64,000 bases of DNA from contig NZ_CP138332.1 of NCBI RefSeq assembly GCF_033955345.1, positions 1,922,001 to 1,986,000 of the forward strand, given 5' to 3'. Below the pieces are notes generated by a model. That model had not been told where the DNA came from. It did no database searches and was given only the letters and a program-made list of their open reading frames with translations. Below are positions 45,934 through 55,767 of this stretch, in pieces. The DNA is from Sphingobacterium bambusae. Lineage in GTDB: Bacteria > Bacteroidota > Bacteroidia > Sphingobacteriales > Sphingobacteriaceae. The stretch's first letter is position 1, and every line of letters begins with the position of its first letter. Position numbers and translations under genes: made by a program.

Positions 45934-46686
45934 CTATCTAACGATGATCCCCTGTTCTTGCAACGTGCGCTTTAGATCAGGAATAAGGATCTCGCCATAG
46001 TGAAAAACCGATGCGGCCAAAGCAGCATCGACATTAGCCTCCTTAAAGGTATCAACAAAATGTTGCTGTGTACCCGCTCCGCCAGAAGCAATCAGCGGAA
46101 TATGAATACGATCGTTAATCTGTTTCAGAAACACGTTATCGAATCCGTTTTTTGTACCATCGTGATCCATAGAAGTCAATAGGATTTCTCCGGCACCGCG
46201 ATCTTCGGCTTCCAAAATCCAAGCATCTGTTTCGAAATCCGTCTTGTCGCGACCACCGCGCAAATAAACGAAATTACGACCATCGGTAAAACGCGTGTCT
46301 ACCGCTACCACAACAAACTGCCGACCAAAAGACTTCGCCAAATCATTGATCAACTGCGGGTTTCGCACCGCAGCAGAATTGATCGATATCTTATCGGCGC
46401 CAGCATTTAGCAACAATTCAGCATCACGAAGCTCGTTAATACCGCCGCCAATAGTAAAAGGAATATTTACCTGACGAGCTACGGCCTTCACCAAATCCAG
46501 TGTGGTCTTACGCTTCTCATGCGTTGCCGTAATATCCAGAAACACCAATTCATCCGCACCCTGCTCCGAATACTGCCAAGCAAGTTCCACCGGATCACCG
46601 GCATCCCGCAGATCCACAAAATTCACCCCTTTTACCGTCCGTCCGTCTTTCACATCTAAACAGGGAATGATACGTTTGGCTAGCAT
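45934..46686 (-). CDS. hisF: Imidazole glycerol phosphate synthase cyclase subunit
   Basis: A 250-residue (beta/alpha)8 cyclase that uses ammonia from HisH to form IGP and AICAR. The N-terminus [23 protein letters not shown] carries the catalytic Asp11; the second catalytic Asp lies in VVVAVDTRF. Phosphate-binding motifs FTIGGGI and IASGGAGT are present. It begins 1 bp after the hisA stop, so the two are coupled. Confidence 0.97.
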   Translation of the reverse strand: MLAKRIIPCLDVKDGRTVKGVNFVDLRDAGDPVELAWQYSEQGADELVFLDITATHEKRKTTLDLVKAVARQVNIPFTIGGGINELRDAELLLNAGADKISINSAAVRNPQLINDLAKSFGRQFVVVAVDTRFTDGRNFVYLRGGRDKTDFETDAWILEAEDRGAGEILLTSMDHDGTKNGFDNVFLKQINDRIHIPLIASGGAGTQQHFVDTFKEANVDAALAASVFHYGEILIPDLKRTLQEQGIIVR

Positions 46687-46687
46687 A

Positions 46688-47440
46688 TTAAAAGTTGATC
46701 AACGATTTTAGGTTCCAGTCCTTGATTTCCTCAATCGTGATCTTGTGCTCATAAATAGCCTTACCAACCACACAGGACTCCATACGTCCAAGGTCGGCCA
46801 ATGCTTGAATATCTTTCATAGAGCTGATGCCACCCGAGCCGATCAATTTAATAATAGGCGAATGATCCAATAATTTTTGGTAAAGCTCTACACCGGCACC
46901 ACCGAGTTTGCCATCTTTGCTGATGTCCGTACATAAAAAACGGAAGAAACCTAGTGCCAAGCACTTATCAATATATTCAATCAGTTTGATTGGCGAACTC
47001 TCCAACCAACCCGAATACTTGATCACTTCATCCAGCACATCAATGGCGATCACAATATGGTCCGCATATTTCACACGGCCTTCGTTCAGCTTACTAAGCT
47101 CTTCCAAAAATGTAGGGTTGGTGATGGCTTGTGTACCCACAATAACGCGAAAAACCCCGGCATCCACCAGCTCTTTCACTTTGTCAATACTGCGAACACC
47201 ACCACCGTATTGTACTTTCATATCCGTTTTTTGGATAATCTCAAACAAATATTCCTGGTTGCTGAAGTCGCCTTTAGCACCATTTAAATCGATGATGTGT
47301 ACAATCTCGGTACCGTTTGCATGGTATTTTTCGATCTGCTCTTCCAAGGAAATCTCGTAGGTCGTTACCTCGTCATAATTACCTTCTCTTAAACGGACAA
47401 CCTTTTTGTCCAAAACATCAATTGCAGGAATGATATACAT
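46688..47440 (-). CDS. hisA: ProFAR isomerase (HisA)
   Basis: A 250-residue (beta/alpha)8 isomerase, fourth step of the pathway. [17 protein letters not shown] carries Asp8; the second Asp is in [11 protein letters not shown]; phosphate motifs VQYGGGVRS and LIGSGGISS follow. A 100-bp gap separates it from hisH; that gap holds a weak inverted repeat (AGGCTG 47482-47487 with CAGCCT 47507-47512). Confidence 0.97.
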   Translation of the reverse strand: MYIIPAIDVLDKKVVRLREGNYDEVTTYEISLEEQIEKYHANGTEIVHIIDLNGAKGDFSNQEYLFEIIQKTDMKVQYGGGVRSIDKVKELVDAGVFRVIVGTQAITNPTFLEELSKLNEGRVKYADHIVIAIDVLDEVIKYSGWLESSPIKLIEYIDKCLALGFFRFLCTDISKDGKLGGAGVELYQKLLDHSPIIKLIGSGGISSMKDIQALADLGRMESCVVGKAIYEHKITIEEIKDWNLKSLINF

Positions 47441-47540
47441 ATTTAAGTAATAAGTTAAAATTCAAAAAAGTTAAAATACATAGGCTGCAGCCAAATAATT
47501 AAATTACAGCCTTTAAAGATATTAAAAACAAACCATATAA

Positions 47541-48131
47541 CTATAGTTTGGCGAAATTTAAGAGCAACTGCTCGCCAGCTTTGCCCGACTTTTCGGGATG
47601 AAACTGCACCCCAAAAAAGTTATCCTTTTGCACGGCTGCCGAAAAAGCGATGCCGTACTGGCAAAGTGCGGCGGAATAGTTGGCATCAGCCTCGATAAAA
47701 TAAGAATGTACAAAATAAAAGTAGCTGCCATCCGGCACCCCTTGAAATAAGACATTCGTTGCCGTAGCAGAAATACTGTTCCAGCCCATGTGAGGAACTT
47801 TCTCGCCTATACGTTCATCGAAATGTAAGGTTTTCAAGGGAATGATTCCTAACATATCGGCGTCTCCCTCTTCAGAAAAACTACTCAGCAATTGCATGCC
47901 CACACAAATTCCCAAAACCGGCTTCTTAAGCTGTACGATCTCGTCCACCAGCCCCGATTCGCGCAGTTTCTGCATCGCTGCTCCCGCATGTCCAACACCG
48001 GGTATGATGATACGCTCGAAGCCCGCGAAGTCTTCCACTTCGTTAATCATGCCATATGCAACGCCAACGCGATCTAAAGCCGCGGTTAGCGAAAATATGT
48101 TTCCGGCACCATAATTTACTATTCCTATCAT
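47541..48131 (-). CDS. hisH: Imidazole glycerol phosphate synthase glutaminase subunit
   Basis: A 196-residue class I glutamine amidotransferase supplying ammonia to HisF. The nucleophile Cys76 lies in GICVGMQLLS and the His/Glu of the triad in VQFHPEKSG near the C-terminus. I start at 48131 (MIGIVNYGAGN), the standard family N-terminus; the frame could extend 10 codons upstream with a non-family MEYRFPIRIK. It lies 129 bp after hisB, with nothing recognisable in the gap. Confidence 0.95.
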   Translation of the reverse strand: MIGIVNYGAGNIFSLTAALDRVGVAYGMINEVEDFAGFERIIIPGVGHAGAAMQKLRESGLVDEIVQLKKPVLGICVGMQLLSSFSEEGDADMLGIIPLKTLHFDERIGEKVPHMGWNSISATATNVLFQGVPDGSYFYFVHSYFIEADANYSAALCQYGIAFSAAVQKDNFFGVQFHPEKSGKAGEQLLLNFAKL

Positions 48132-48260
48132 TTTTATTCGTATTGGGAACCTGTATTCCAATTTCAGTTATCGGCCAAAGCTAAGCATCGTTATCCTTTA
48201 ACGTATAATCGCCTGCTGTCCAACCCTTATAAATTATCCTACGGCTTTCGTATCGGTAAA

Positions 48261-49406
48261 TTATAAAACCCCTTTGGTGCTTGGAAGCTGCATATTCTCG
48301 GCATCTCGGCGCACCGCTTTCTTAATAGATTTTGCAAAGGCTTTAAAAATAGCTTCGATCTTATGGTGCTCATTCTCGCCCTCTGCTTTGATGTTCAAAT
48401 TGGATTTTGAGGCATCAGAGAACGATTTGAAGAAATGAAAGAACATCTCTGTTGGCATATCGCCGATTTTCTCTCTATTGAACGTCGCATCCCAAACAAT
48501 CCAGTTCCGACCACCAAAATCGATGGCAACTTGCGCAAGGCAATCGTCCATAGGCAACGTGAAGGCGTAACGCTCAATACCACGCTTATCCCCCAATACC
48601 TGCAGAAAGATCTCGCCCAAAGCAATCCCCGTATCTTCAATGGTATGGTGCTCATCGATATGCAGGTCGCCTTTTGCTTTAACCGTCAAATCGATGGCTC
48701 CGTGTCGCGCAATTTGATCCAACATATGATCGAAGAACGGCAAGCCCGTGTCGATGCTTGCTTTGCCCGATCCATCGAGGTTTAGCGCGATATAAATATC
48801 CGTTTCATTCGTTTTACGGTGATGCACACCACTGCGTGTCCCTAGCTTTAAAAATTCGTAGATAGCTTTCCAATCGCCACTTTCCAGCGCAACAACATTC
48901 GTCTCATACACCAAGTTCTCCGTGCTGCCCAACGTATCATTATTGCGTAACCAGATCGCCTTTGCACCCAAGTTTTCGGCAAGCTTCACATCATTCAATC
49001 GATCACCAATGACAAACGATTCAGCGAGGTTATACTTTTCCGTATCGAAATAAGCCTGTAACATCCCGACACCAGGTTTACGCGTTAACGCATTTTCATG
49101 TGGGAAAGTGCGATCAATATGTTGGTCTGCAAAATGCACCCCTTCGGCAGCGAAGGTCTCAACGATAAATTCATGTACCGGCCAGAAGTTCGCTTCCGGA
49201 TGGGAGTCTGTCCCAAGTCCATCCTGATTCGAAACAAGGACAAGCTCGAAATCCAATTCCTTGGCTATTCTCGGTAAGTATTGCAGCGCTCCAGGATAGA
49301 ACTTTAGTTTTGCGAAGGAATCGATTTGCTCGTCCTCGGGCTCCAATATGAGGGTGCCATCGCGATCGATAAACAACACTCTTTTCACTATTTCAGGCAT
49401 ATTCAA
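48261..49406 (-). CDS. hisB: Bifunctional histidinol-phosphatase / imidazoleglycerol-phosphate dehydratase
   Basis: A 381-residue fusion. The N-terminal HAD phosphatase (about 1-170) has [19 protein letters not shown] and [16 protein letters not shown]. The C-terminal IGP dehydratase (about 190-381) has [46 protein letters not shown]-type region [16 protein letters not shown] and [15 protein letters not shown]. It catalyses steps 6 and 8. The start may be M1 or M3. A terminator-like hairpin precedes it (49425-49450). Confidence 0.96.
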   Translation of the reverse strand: MNMPEIVKRVLFIDRDGTLILEPEDEQIDSFAKLKFYPGALQYLPRIAKELDFELVLVSNQDGLGTDSHPEANFWPVHEFIVETFAAEGVHFADQHIDRTFPHENALTRKPGVGMLQAYFDTEKYNLAESFVIGDRLNDVKLAENLGAKAIWLRNNDTLGSTENLVYETNVVALESGDWKAIYEFLKLGTRSGVHHRKTNETDIYIALNLDGSGKASIDTGLPFFDHMLDQIARHGAIDLTVKAKGDLHIDEHHTIEDTGIALGEIFLQVLGDKRGIERYAFTLPMDDCLAQVAIDFGGRNWIVWDATFNREKIGDMPTEMFFHFFKSFSDASKSNLNIKAEGENEHHKIEAIFKAFAKSIKKAVRRDAENMQLPSTKGVL

Positions 49407-49424
49407 TGTTTCGTATTTTAAAAA

Positions 49425-49450
49425 ACCACCGCCTTTTTTAGAGCAGTGGT
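49425..49450 (-). terminator. Terminator-like hairpin between hisC and hisB
   Basis: On the minus strand ACCACTGC and GCGGTGGT form an 8-bp stem with one mismatch, followed by a run of six U. It sits 18 bp after the hisC stop and 18 bp before the hisB ATG, too close for a promoter in between, so it may act as a partial terminator or attenuator. Confidence 0.65.
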
Positions 49451-49469
49451 CGCAGGTATTATTTCTTTA

Positions 49470-50540
49470 CTAATCTTCAACAACACTATAAAAAGCCGCT
49501 ATTGCCTTTAGCATCAGCGCATTTTCGGCGGGTGTACCTATGGTAAAACGCAAGCACCCTTCACACAGCTCCACCTTGGATCGATCCCGCACAATGATAC
49601 CTAGATCCACCAAATACGTGTAGAGCGCTCGAGGCTCCTCCAACTTGACCAAAATAAAATTGGCATCCGAAGGTGTGATATGTTGTACTTGCGGCAGTTT
49701 GATCAATGCTTGCGTAAGGGCTTCACGCTCGGCGACGGTGCTTTTAATCCAATCGTTAACCTGCGCTACGCCCTGTAAGGCATCCAGCACAATTTCCTGT
49801 GTCGCTTGATTAATATTATATGGTGGTTTGATCTTATTGAACACGTTGATGATCTCTGGGCTGGCAAAAGCCATTCCTAAACGCAACGCGGCAAGCCCCC
49901 AAGCTTTTGACAAGGTCTGCAACACCACCAAATTAGGAAACTCCTGTAAATCCTTCGTAAATGAAGGCTGTTTCGAAAAGTTGATGTAAGCTTCGTCGAT
50001 CACTACAACACCATCAAAATTAACAAGGATAGTCTCCATATCTTGTCGACGTATGCTGTTGCCTGTAGGATTGTTTGGAGAACAGATGAAAATCAACTTG
50101 GTATGTGCATCGATAGCAGCGGCAATACCGTCTAGATCCAACTGATAATCGGCCGTTAAATTGACTTTTTTGTAAGCCACGTTATTGATGTTTGCCGAAA
50201 CTTCATACATCCCGTAGGTTGGTGGCACCAAGATCACGTTGTCGCGTGCAGGCTCACAGAAGGCACGAAACAAAATATCGATAGCCTCGTCACTACCATT
50301 ACCTAGGAAAGTCTGCTCGGGCGGCACGCCTTTTATTTCATACAGTTTATCTTTCAGGCTATGCTGCAGGGGATCGGGATAACGATTATAGTTCTTGGAA
50401 TACGGCGAGCCAAAGGCATTTTCGTTGGCATCCAACAATACCGATGCTTCGCCCTTAAATTCATCCCTTGCCGATGAATAAGGCACTAATTTCCTAATAT
50501 TATCCCTCAATAGAGCGTCCAGGCTGAAAGACTCTTTCAT
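49470..50540 (-). CDS. hisC: Histidinol-phosphate aminotransferase
   Basis: A 356-residue PLP-dependent class I/II aminotransferase, step 7 of the pathway. Motifs: LDANENAFGSP, FLGNGSDEAID, ICSPNNPTGN, VVIDEAYINF and the PLP lysine Lys212 in TLSKAWGLAALRLG, then RFTIGTPAEN. It is the first his gene of the cluster; the upstream neighbour is rnz, so hisG and hisD are not here. A small hairpin (GTAGC 50599-50603 with GCTAC 50608-50612) lies in its leader. Confidence 0.96.
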   Translation of the reverse strand: MKESFSLDALLRDNIRKLVPYSSARDEFKGEASVLLDANENAFGSPYSKNYNRYPDPLQHSLKDKLYEIKGVPPEQTFLGNGSDEAIDILFRAFCEPARDNVILVPPTYGMYEVSANINNVAYKKVNLTADYQLDLDGIAAAIDAHTKLIFICSPNNPTGNSIRRQDMETILVNFDGVVVIDEAYINFSKQPSFTKDLQEFPNLVVLQTLSKAWGLAALRLGMAFASPEIINVFNKIKPPYNINQATQEIVLDALQGVAQVNDWIKSTVAEREALTQALIKLPQVQHITPSDANFILVKLEEPRALYTYLVDLGIIVRDRSKVELCEGCLRFTIGTPAENALMLKAIAAFYSVVED

Positions 50541-50681
50541 AATTTTTTTGTTGAGCGTGTAAACTTAGAGAATTTGTTTTTGTCTACAAAATAATTGTGT
50601 AGCATAAGCTACGAATTCCTTGTTTGAGAACATTCCATGTAACTATTTTTGGAAAGTCGAATGATGCTCTACACAGGATGC

Positions 50682-51596
50682 TTACACGGGAAACCACTTT
50701 CCTTCTTCCGAAAGTGCCGTCCGTGGAAAAACAGTGCTGCTTTCCTCCAACAGCGGTTGCAAATCTTTGTAGCGCGCAGAGTAATGACCTAGCAACAACT
50801 TCTTTGCCCCCACGGTTTGTGCAACCTGCGCAGCCTCTAGGCTGGTGGTATGAAATGTCTCCTTGGCGCGATCTACCATATCGTGCAAAAAAGTAGACTC
50901 ATGGTACAGCAGATCAACCGCTTGAATAGACTCGAAATAAGCCTCGTTCATCACCGTATCCGAGCAGTAGGCGTAACTGCGCGCCGCCGGTGGCGGAAAG
51001 GTCAACTCGGCAGCCTTGTATACCGTCCCGTTCTTATCGACACAGTCGATACCTCGTTTCAACAGTTTCAAGTAGGCTACAGGAACCTGCATTTGCTGCA
51101 CCTTTTCCGTACGTAGCACGGCTGAGCGTTTCCCTTCGTCAAACCGAAATCCGGTACAGTCTATTCGATGCAACAAGGGAAAGCTGCTCACCTTCAAGGC
51201 CACGGTATCCAGAATCAACTCTGGCTGATGGGGATTCGTTGGATGAAAGACCAAGTTATAACGCAATTGGGTATCCGAATGCTTAAACTGAAGATCAATG
51301 ATTTCTTTGAGTGCCGCTGGCCCATATAGATGGAGGTCCGCTTGCCGACCAACAAGATGTTGCGAAGAGAGCAATCCTATTAGGCCTAAATAATGATCGC
51401 CATGTAGATGGCTGATAAAAATATGATTGATTTTTGTACTTCGAATACCGTAGCGAAAAAGCTGCATCTGCGTCCCCTCCCCGCAATCGATTAAAAAAAG
51501 CTGTTCGTTGAAATTCAGAACTTGGGATGTCGGATGCCGACCGTACATAGGTGTTGCCGAGCTATTGCCCAATATCAAAACTTCAAATCTCGTCAT
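50682..51596 (-). CDS. rnz: Ribonuclease Z
   Basis: A 304-residue metallo-beta-lactamase-fold endonuclease that matures tRNA 3' ends. It shows LGNSSATPMYGRHPTSQ, the zinc motif ISHLHGDHYLGLIG, LIDCGEGTQMQ, AYCSDT and LYHESTFLHD, and LLLGHYSARY near the C-terminus. The length is normal for the short RNase Z form. It begins 1 bp after the STAS gene stop, so the two are translationally linked, an arrangement I recall from other Bacteroidota. Confidence 0.95.
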   Translation of the reverse strand: MTRFEVLILGNSSATPMYGRHPTSQVLNFNEQLFLIDCGEGTQMQLFRYGIRSTKINHIFISHLHGDHYLGLIGLLSSQHLVGRQADLHLYGPAALKEIIDLQFKHSDTQLRYNLVFHPTNPHQPELILDTVALKVSSFPLLHRIDCTGFRFDEGKRSAVLRTEKVQQMQVPVAYLKLLKRGIDCVDKNGTVYKAAELTFPPPAARSYAYCSDTVMNEAYFESIQAVDLLYHESTFLHDMVDRAKETFHTTSLEAAQVAQTVGAKKLLLGHYSARYKDLQPLLEESSTVFPRTALSEEGKWFPV

Positions 51597-51597
51597 C

Positions 51598-51969
51598 TTA
51601 TTCGCCCCTCAAATCTAGTCTAATTTCATTGCCAAAGATCATATCCTCGGCATTGGAAACCGATTCAGCAACTTTAAAATACCCCTCCAAATTGGTAATC
51701 TTCAACAGATCGATCAGTTTCTTATTTAAACCCGTCAAGATAAACAAACCGCCTGACGCTTTGCAAAGGCGGCGCGCAAGCAAGCCCATACGGATACCGT
51801 CTTCATCCGCATCCTGCACTTGGCAAAGGTTCAACACAATATTTCGCTGCCCACCGGTATGACGCAACATAAATTCGCCCTTCAACTTGGCTGCCGCCTC
51901 GCCATTCAGAAAATCCGTTAATGGCTCGATAACAACATACCGCTCATGTTTGTCCACTGTAAACTTCAT
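51598..51969 (-). CDS. STAS-domain protein (anti-sigma-factor-antagonist-like) with acidic phospho-site
   Basis: A 123-residue STAS protein: KFTVDKHERYVVIEPL, NIVLNLCQVQDADEDGI, LARRLCKASGGLFILTGL and LLKITNLEGYFKVAES follow the SpoIIAA fold. The usual phospho-acceptor box DSSG reads D55-E56-D57-G58 here, so no serine can be phosphorylated. Such proteins normally switch partners through Ser phosphorylation, so this one may be locked in one state or act as a scaffold. It is co-translated with rnz. No anti-sigma kinase is nearby. Confidence 0.82.
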   Translation of the reverse strand: MKFTVDKHERYVVIEPLTDFLNGEAAAKLKGEFMLRHTGGQRNIVLNLCQVQDADEDGIRMGLLARRLCKASGGLFILTGLNKKLIDLLKITNLEGYFKVAESVSNAEDMIFGNEIRLDLRGE

Positions 51970-52029
51970 CGATAATTACTTTTTAATAAAAACATCACGC
52001 TGCCATAAGACAAACAGCGATAGAAAACT

Positions 52030-52061
52030 GCAAGGCCGCCCTCTTGACAGGAACGGCCTGC
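52030..52061 (-). terminator. Intrinsic terminator after purC
   Basis: GCAGGCCG and CGGCCTTGC on the minus strand form an 8-bp stem with a bulged base and a 15-nt loop, followed by a short U-run (AGTTTTC). It separates phoH-purC from the STAS-rnz pair. Confidence 0.6.
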
Positions 52062-52086
52062 ATTTATTTTAACACGATCTACTGGT

Positions 52087-53049
52087 TTAACCAATAGTCT
52101 GTAGCGCCTGGCGCACATTATTTTCTACGCGTGCCAGCACCTCGCCCGCCTCGGGATAGATAAATTTTTCACCAGCTATATGCTCGTAAAGTTCGATATA
52201 GCGCTCTGAGATCGATTGCACAATCTCGTCCGTCATCTCCGGCACATGCTGCCCGTCTTTGCCCTGAAATCCATTTTCGATCAACCACTGACGAACAAAT
52301 TCCTTGGAAAGTTGACGCTGAGGCTTATCTTCCTGTTGGCGTTCTTCATAGCCTTCCGCATAGAAATACCGTGATGAATCAGGCGTATGGATTTCGTCCA
52401 TCAAGCAAATTTCACCTTCACTTTTCCCAAATTCATACTTCGTATCCACCAAGATCAAGCCTCGTGCCTGCGCCATTTCTGCACCACGCTGATACAATGC
52501 GCGGGTGTACCCCTCCAACTGTACGTAGTCCTCCTCCGAAACAATACCTTGTGCGATGATAGCTTCGCGCGAGATATCCTCATCATGTCCCACAGCGGCT
52601 TTGGTAGTCGGTGTGATGATAGGCTCCGGCAACTTATCGTTTTCCTTCAGCCCCTCCGGCAAGATTACACCACAAAGCTCTCGCTCACCCTCACGGTAAG
52701 TGCGCCAAGCGTGCCCTGCCAAGTAACCGCGAATAACCATCTCTACTTTGAAAGGTTCGCACTTCTTTCCAATCGTTACGCTTGGATCAGGAACCGTCAA
52801 CACCCAGTTTGGTAGGATATCGACCGTCGCTTCCAAAAACTTCGCCGCAATCTGGTTTAACACCTGCCCTTTATAGGGAATTGCCCTCGGCAACACCACA
52901 TCAAATGCCGAAATACGGTCCGATGCGACCATCACCAAGTATTCATCCGCAATGGTATATACATCACGCACTTTCCCACGATAAAAGGCTGTTTGCCCTT
53001 CAAAATTAAAATTTGTTTCGTTTATTGCATTCATATTCAATTGTGCCAA
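52087..53049 (-). CDS. purC: SAICAR synthase (phosphoribosylaminoimidazole-succinocarboxamide synthase)
   Basis: A 320-residue purine-synthesis enzyme joining aspartate to CAIR with ATP. Motifs include [71 protein letters not shown] and KEFVRQWL. It is of the longer eukaryote-like type (over 300 residues). The start may be M1 (53049) or MNAINETNF (53034). It lies 18 bp downstream of phoH and probably shares its message. Confidence 0.95.
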   Translation of the reverse strand: MAQLNMNAINETNFNFEGQTAFYRGKVRDVYTIADEYLVMVASDRISAFDVVLPRAIPYKGQVLNQIAAKFLEATVDILPNWVLTVPDPSVTIGKKCEPFKVEMVIRGYLAGHAWRTYREGERELCGVILPEGLKENDKLPEPIITPTTKAAVGHDEDISREAIIAQGIVSEEDYVQLEGYTRALYQRGAEMAQARGLILVDTKYEFGKSEGEICLMDEIHTPDSSRYFYAEGYEERQQEDKPQRQLSKEFVRQWLIENGFQGKDGQHVPEMTDEIVQSISERYIELYEHIAGEKFIYPEAGEVLARVENNVRQALQTIG

Positions 53050-53067
53050 GCACTCCTTCGTTATTTC

Positions 53068-54024
53068 TTAAATATCACCGTACGCTTCTAAGATACGTCT
53101 CACTAATTTATGCCGAACGACATCCGCCCCGCTCAGATGAATAATCTCAATCCCCGCAATGCTATCTAAGAGTTTTACGGCGGTAGCAAGCCCCGACTGC
53201 GTTTTCTTGGGCAAGTCAATCTGTGTCAAATCGCCCGTCACTATAAACTTCGCCGTTGGCCCCATACGCGTCAAGAACATCTTAAGCTGCATATCTGTAG
53301 CATTCTGCGCCTCGTCCAAAATAACAAAACAGTTATCTAATGTACGGCCACGCATGAAAGCAAGGGGAGCAACTTCGATAACGCGTCGTTCCAAATAATC
53401 CTTCAGCTTATCTGCGGGAATCATATCATCCAATGCATCGTAAAGTGGTCGCAAGTAGGGATCCACCTTTTCTTTAAGATCACCCGGCAAAAAGCCAAGG
53501 TTCTCTCCTGCCTCCACGGCCGGACGTGTCAGGATGATGCGTTTTATCTCTTTATTGCGCAGCGCGCGCACCGCTAACGCAACGGCAGTGTAGGTTTTTC
53601 CGGTTCCAGCAGGGCCAATGGCAAAGAGAATATCGTTCTTCACGATGCTGTCCACCATACGGCGTTGGTTGGCTGTCCGCGCACGAACGATCAATCCGTT
53701 GGGACCATACACAATAGGCTCTCCTCGAAAGCCCGTCGGCTCCGTGGGTTCCTTCTTCTCCGATCGCCCGGAATGTACGCCTACCAAGTCCTCCAGCTCA
53801 TTTGAATTCAGCGATTGAAACTGCTCGATATGATCGAGGATACGCTGGAACACCTCCTTAAAACGCGCTTGTTCGGTTTCTTCGCCCAATACTTTAAGCT
53901 CATTCCCACGGGCTACCAAACGTAGCTTCGGAAAGCCTTTTTTCACCAGTTCAAAATGTTCGTTTTGGGCGCCCCATAACGTCATTAAATTGACGTCATC
54001 CAATTGTATCAATACTTCGTTCAA
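53068..54024 (-). CDS. PhoH-family ATPase
   Basis: A 318-residue cytosolic P-loop ATPase of the PhoH/YbeZ type, a family tied to RNA metabolism and ribosome maturation. A KH-like N-terminal part (LVARGNELKVLGE) precedes the P-loop GPAGTGKTYTAVALAV (about residue 132), RIILTRPAVEAGENLGFLPGDLKEKVDPYLRPLYDAL, Walker B FVILDEAQN and ATKFIVTGDLTQIDLP-type region AKFIVTGDLTQIDLP. The first gene of a phoH-purC unit, divergent from the SAM hydrolase gene. The 279-bp intergenic region upstream shows TATATTTA as a weak -7 candidate. Confidence 0.94.
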   Translation of the reverse strand: MNEVLIQLDDVNLMTLWGAQNEHFELVKKGFPKLRLVARGNELKVLGEETEQARFKEVFQRILDHIEQFQSLNSNELEDLVGVHSGRSEKKEPTEPTGFRGEPIVYGPNGLIVRARTANQRRMVDSIVKNDILFAIGPAGTGKTYTAVALAVRALRNKEIKRIILTRPAVEAGENLGFLPGDLKEKVDPYLRPLYDALDDMIPADKLKDYLERRVIEVAPLAFMRGRTLDNCFVILDEAQNATDMQLKMFLTRMGPTAKFIVTGDLTQIDLPKKTQSGLATAVKLLDSIAGIEIIHLSGADVVRHKLVRRILEAYGDI

Positions 54025-54303
54025 ATTTATTCGGTTTTAAATTTCTGTAATAAATATAACTGTTTTCTACGGTAAACCTACAACAGTTCCGCTCAACTTT
54101 TTGTAATGTATTGGATTGAAACCTTTTAATACTTCAAAAGTACAAACTATTCTCATTTATTTGCGTGTAGCATCAAAAAATGGACAATTTACCCATTTAA
54201 AAAACTTTATTGCGCTTTCTTTTATTACTTTTGTAGTCCCTTTTTCGGCAGAAAGGAATACAGCATTTTTCTTTAACTTTTTAGTATCTTTAAGGGGTAC
54301 ACT

Positions 54304-55098
54304 ATGGGAGTAATTACGCTAACAACAGATCTGGGACACCGCGACTTCTATCAAGCAGCCTTGAAAGGGAGCATTATATCGCAATTGCCCGATGTGCGTT
54401 TGGTAGATATCACACATGAGATCCCCTCTTTTGACATACAGCGTGCAGCAGTAGTATTACGTAATGCTTTCCATTACTTCCCCAAAGGGACTGTGCACCT
54501 CATCGGCATAGACACCGTATTTCAGGAAGGAGCACATTACACCATGATGAAATTTGATGACCACTTCTTTGTGGGTGCCGACAACGGTATTTTCAGCATC
54601 ATTCTGGGCGACAAGCCAGCGCAAGAGCTCTTCGAGATTGACATTATGCAAGACCTGCGCTACCTACACTTCCCCCTTGCCGATATCCTCACCAAGGCAG
54701 CTTGCCATATCGCTAAAGGCGGCAAACTGGCTGAAATTGGACAACCTAAAGACAGCCCTCTTAAAAGGGTGATGATCCAACCTTTGGTTGATAATAATAC
54801 CATTAAAGGGCACGTTTCCTATATAGATTCTTTTGGCAATGTGATCAGCAATATCAGCAAAGAGCTGTTCAACGATGTGCAACGCGGACGCGGCTTCAAA
54901 TTACACTTCAAGCGCAACGAAACCATCAACCGATTAAGCTGGCACTACAACGAGGTGCCTGAAGGCGAGAAACTATGCCTATTCGGTATAAGCAATTTCT
55001 TGGAAATCGCAATTAACAAAGGGCATGCTAGCCGCTTGTTAGGGCTACACCAAGACGAAATCATTATGATTGAATTCCTAGACAAACAGCGTCGTTAA
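54304..55098 (+). CDS. DUF62 family S-adenosylmethionine hydrolase (SAM hydroxide adenosyltransferase)
   Basis: A 264-residue enzyme of the SAM hydrolase/fluorinase superfamily, which splits SAM into adenosine and methionine. It shows ITLTTDLGHRDFYQAALKG at the N-terminus, VDITHEIPSFDI, LIGIDTVFQ, FVGADNGIFS and YIDSFGNVISNI, all typical of the DUF62 (not fluorinase) branch. No signal peptide. The possible promoter box TACTTTTG lies at 54226-54233, with TATCTTTA nearer at 54285-54292. The next gene starts 60 bp downstream. Confidence 0.92.
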   Translation: MGVITLTTDLGHRDFYQAALKGSIISQLPDVRLVDITHEIPSFDIQRAAVVLRNAFHYFPKGTVHLIGIDTVFQEGAHYTMMKFDDHFFVGADNGIFSIILGDKPAQELFEIDIMQDLRYLHFPLADILTKAACHIAKGGKLAEIGQPKDSPLKRVMIQPLVDNNTIKGHVSYIDSFGNVISNISKELFNDVQRGRGFKLHFKRNETINRLSWHYNEVPEGEKLCLFGISNFLEIAINKGHASRLLGLHQDEIIMIEFLDKQRR

Positions 55099-55158
55099 TC
55101 CTTTTGTTCCGTCGGTGGTCAAAATGCTTTTGACAATGTTTTTCTCAAATCAACGAAC

Positions 55159-55704
55159 ATGAAAAAAATAACGTATCTGACCATCCTAATTTTTAGCTTT
55201 TCTATGCTATCGACAATGCTCTCAGCGCAAGTAACGGTGAGCAACGACTCTGTCAATTACGAGCAACAGCGACAGCGGGTGAACAAAATGTTGGAAGAAC
55301 GTAGCCAGCGCTTCGGCGAATTTGACCTGAGCATACAGAAAAAGACGGGTATTTTTGGCATCTTCAAAACCAAAGGCGATATGCAGAAGTCCATCGACAT
55401 CCTTAAACAGGTAGTCATCACGGACAACAACATCTTTATGGAAACCAAGCGCTTGCTAGACCTTAAAGACTATGAAAGCGATCGTCATGCCGCCCTAGCG
55501 AACGAATACGACAAACAGGTATCTGCCTATATGAAGACCATCACCAAGCTGCAGGACGAAAACGATAAGCTACGCGTGCAGCTGGAAAGCATGGACCAAA
55601 GCGACCAACAGAGCAATTTCTTCGTATATCTATTGGGCTCGGTCATCATTATCCTTTCGGTGCTTGTTGTGCAGCTTTTCCGGCGGCAGAAGTCCAAAAT
55701 TTGA
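55159..55704 (+). CDS. Hypothetical membrane protein with coiled coil
   Basis: A 181-residue protein with an N-terminal signal sequence (SMLSTMLSAQ), a central charged helical region predicted to form a coiled coil (about 30-150, with NKMLEERSQRFGEF and ITKLQDENDKLRVQLES), and one C-terminal membrane segment (about 155-175, FFVYLLGSVIIILSVLVVQL) ending in RRQKSK. This suggests a periplasmic coiled coil anchored in the inner membrane. I recognise no named family. It lies between the SAM hydrolase and the ABC exporter genes, same strand. Confidence 0.75.
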   Translation: MKKITYLTILIFSFSMLSTMLSAQVTVSNDSVNYEQQRQRVNKMLEERSQRFGEFDLSIQKKTGIFGIFKTKGDMQKSIDILKQVVITDNNIFMETKRLLDLKDYESDRHAALANEYDKQVSAYMKTITKLQDENDKLRVQLESMDQSDQQSNFFVYLLGSVIIILSVLVVQLFRRQKSKI

Positions 55705-55767
55705 CGCAATACTGATAAGCCTACTTAAAGAATACCGTACTTTTGTTTGCAAAATTGACGTACAAGG

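Noticed and set aside
50541..50681. Possible his leader peptide or T-box before hisC
   Set aside because: No run of His codons and no T-box motif; only a small GTAGC/GCTAC hairpin.
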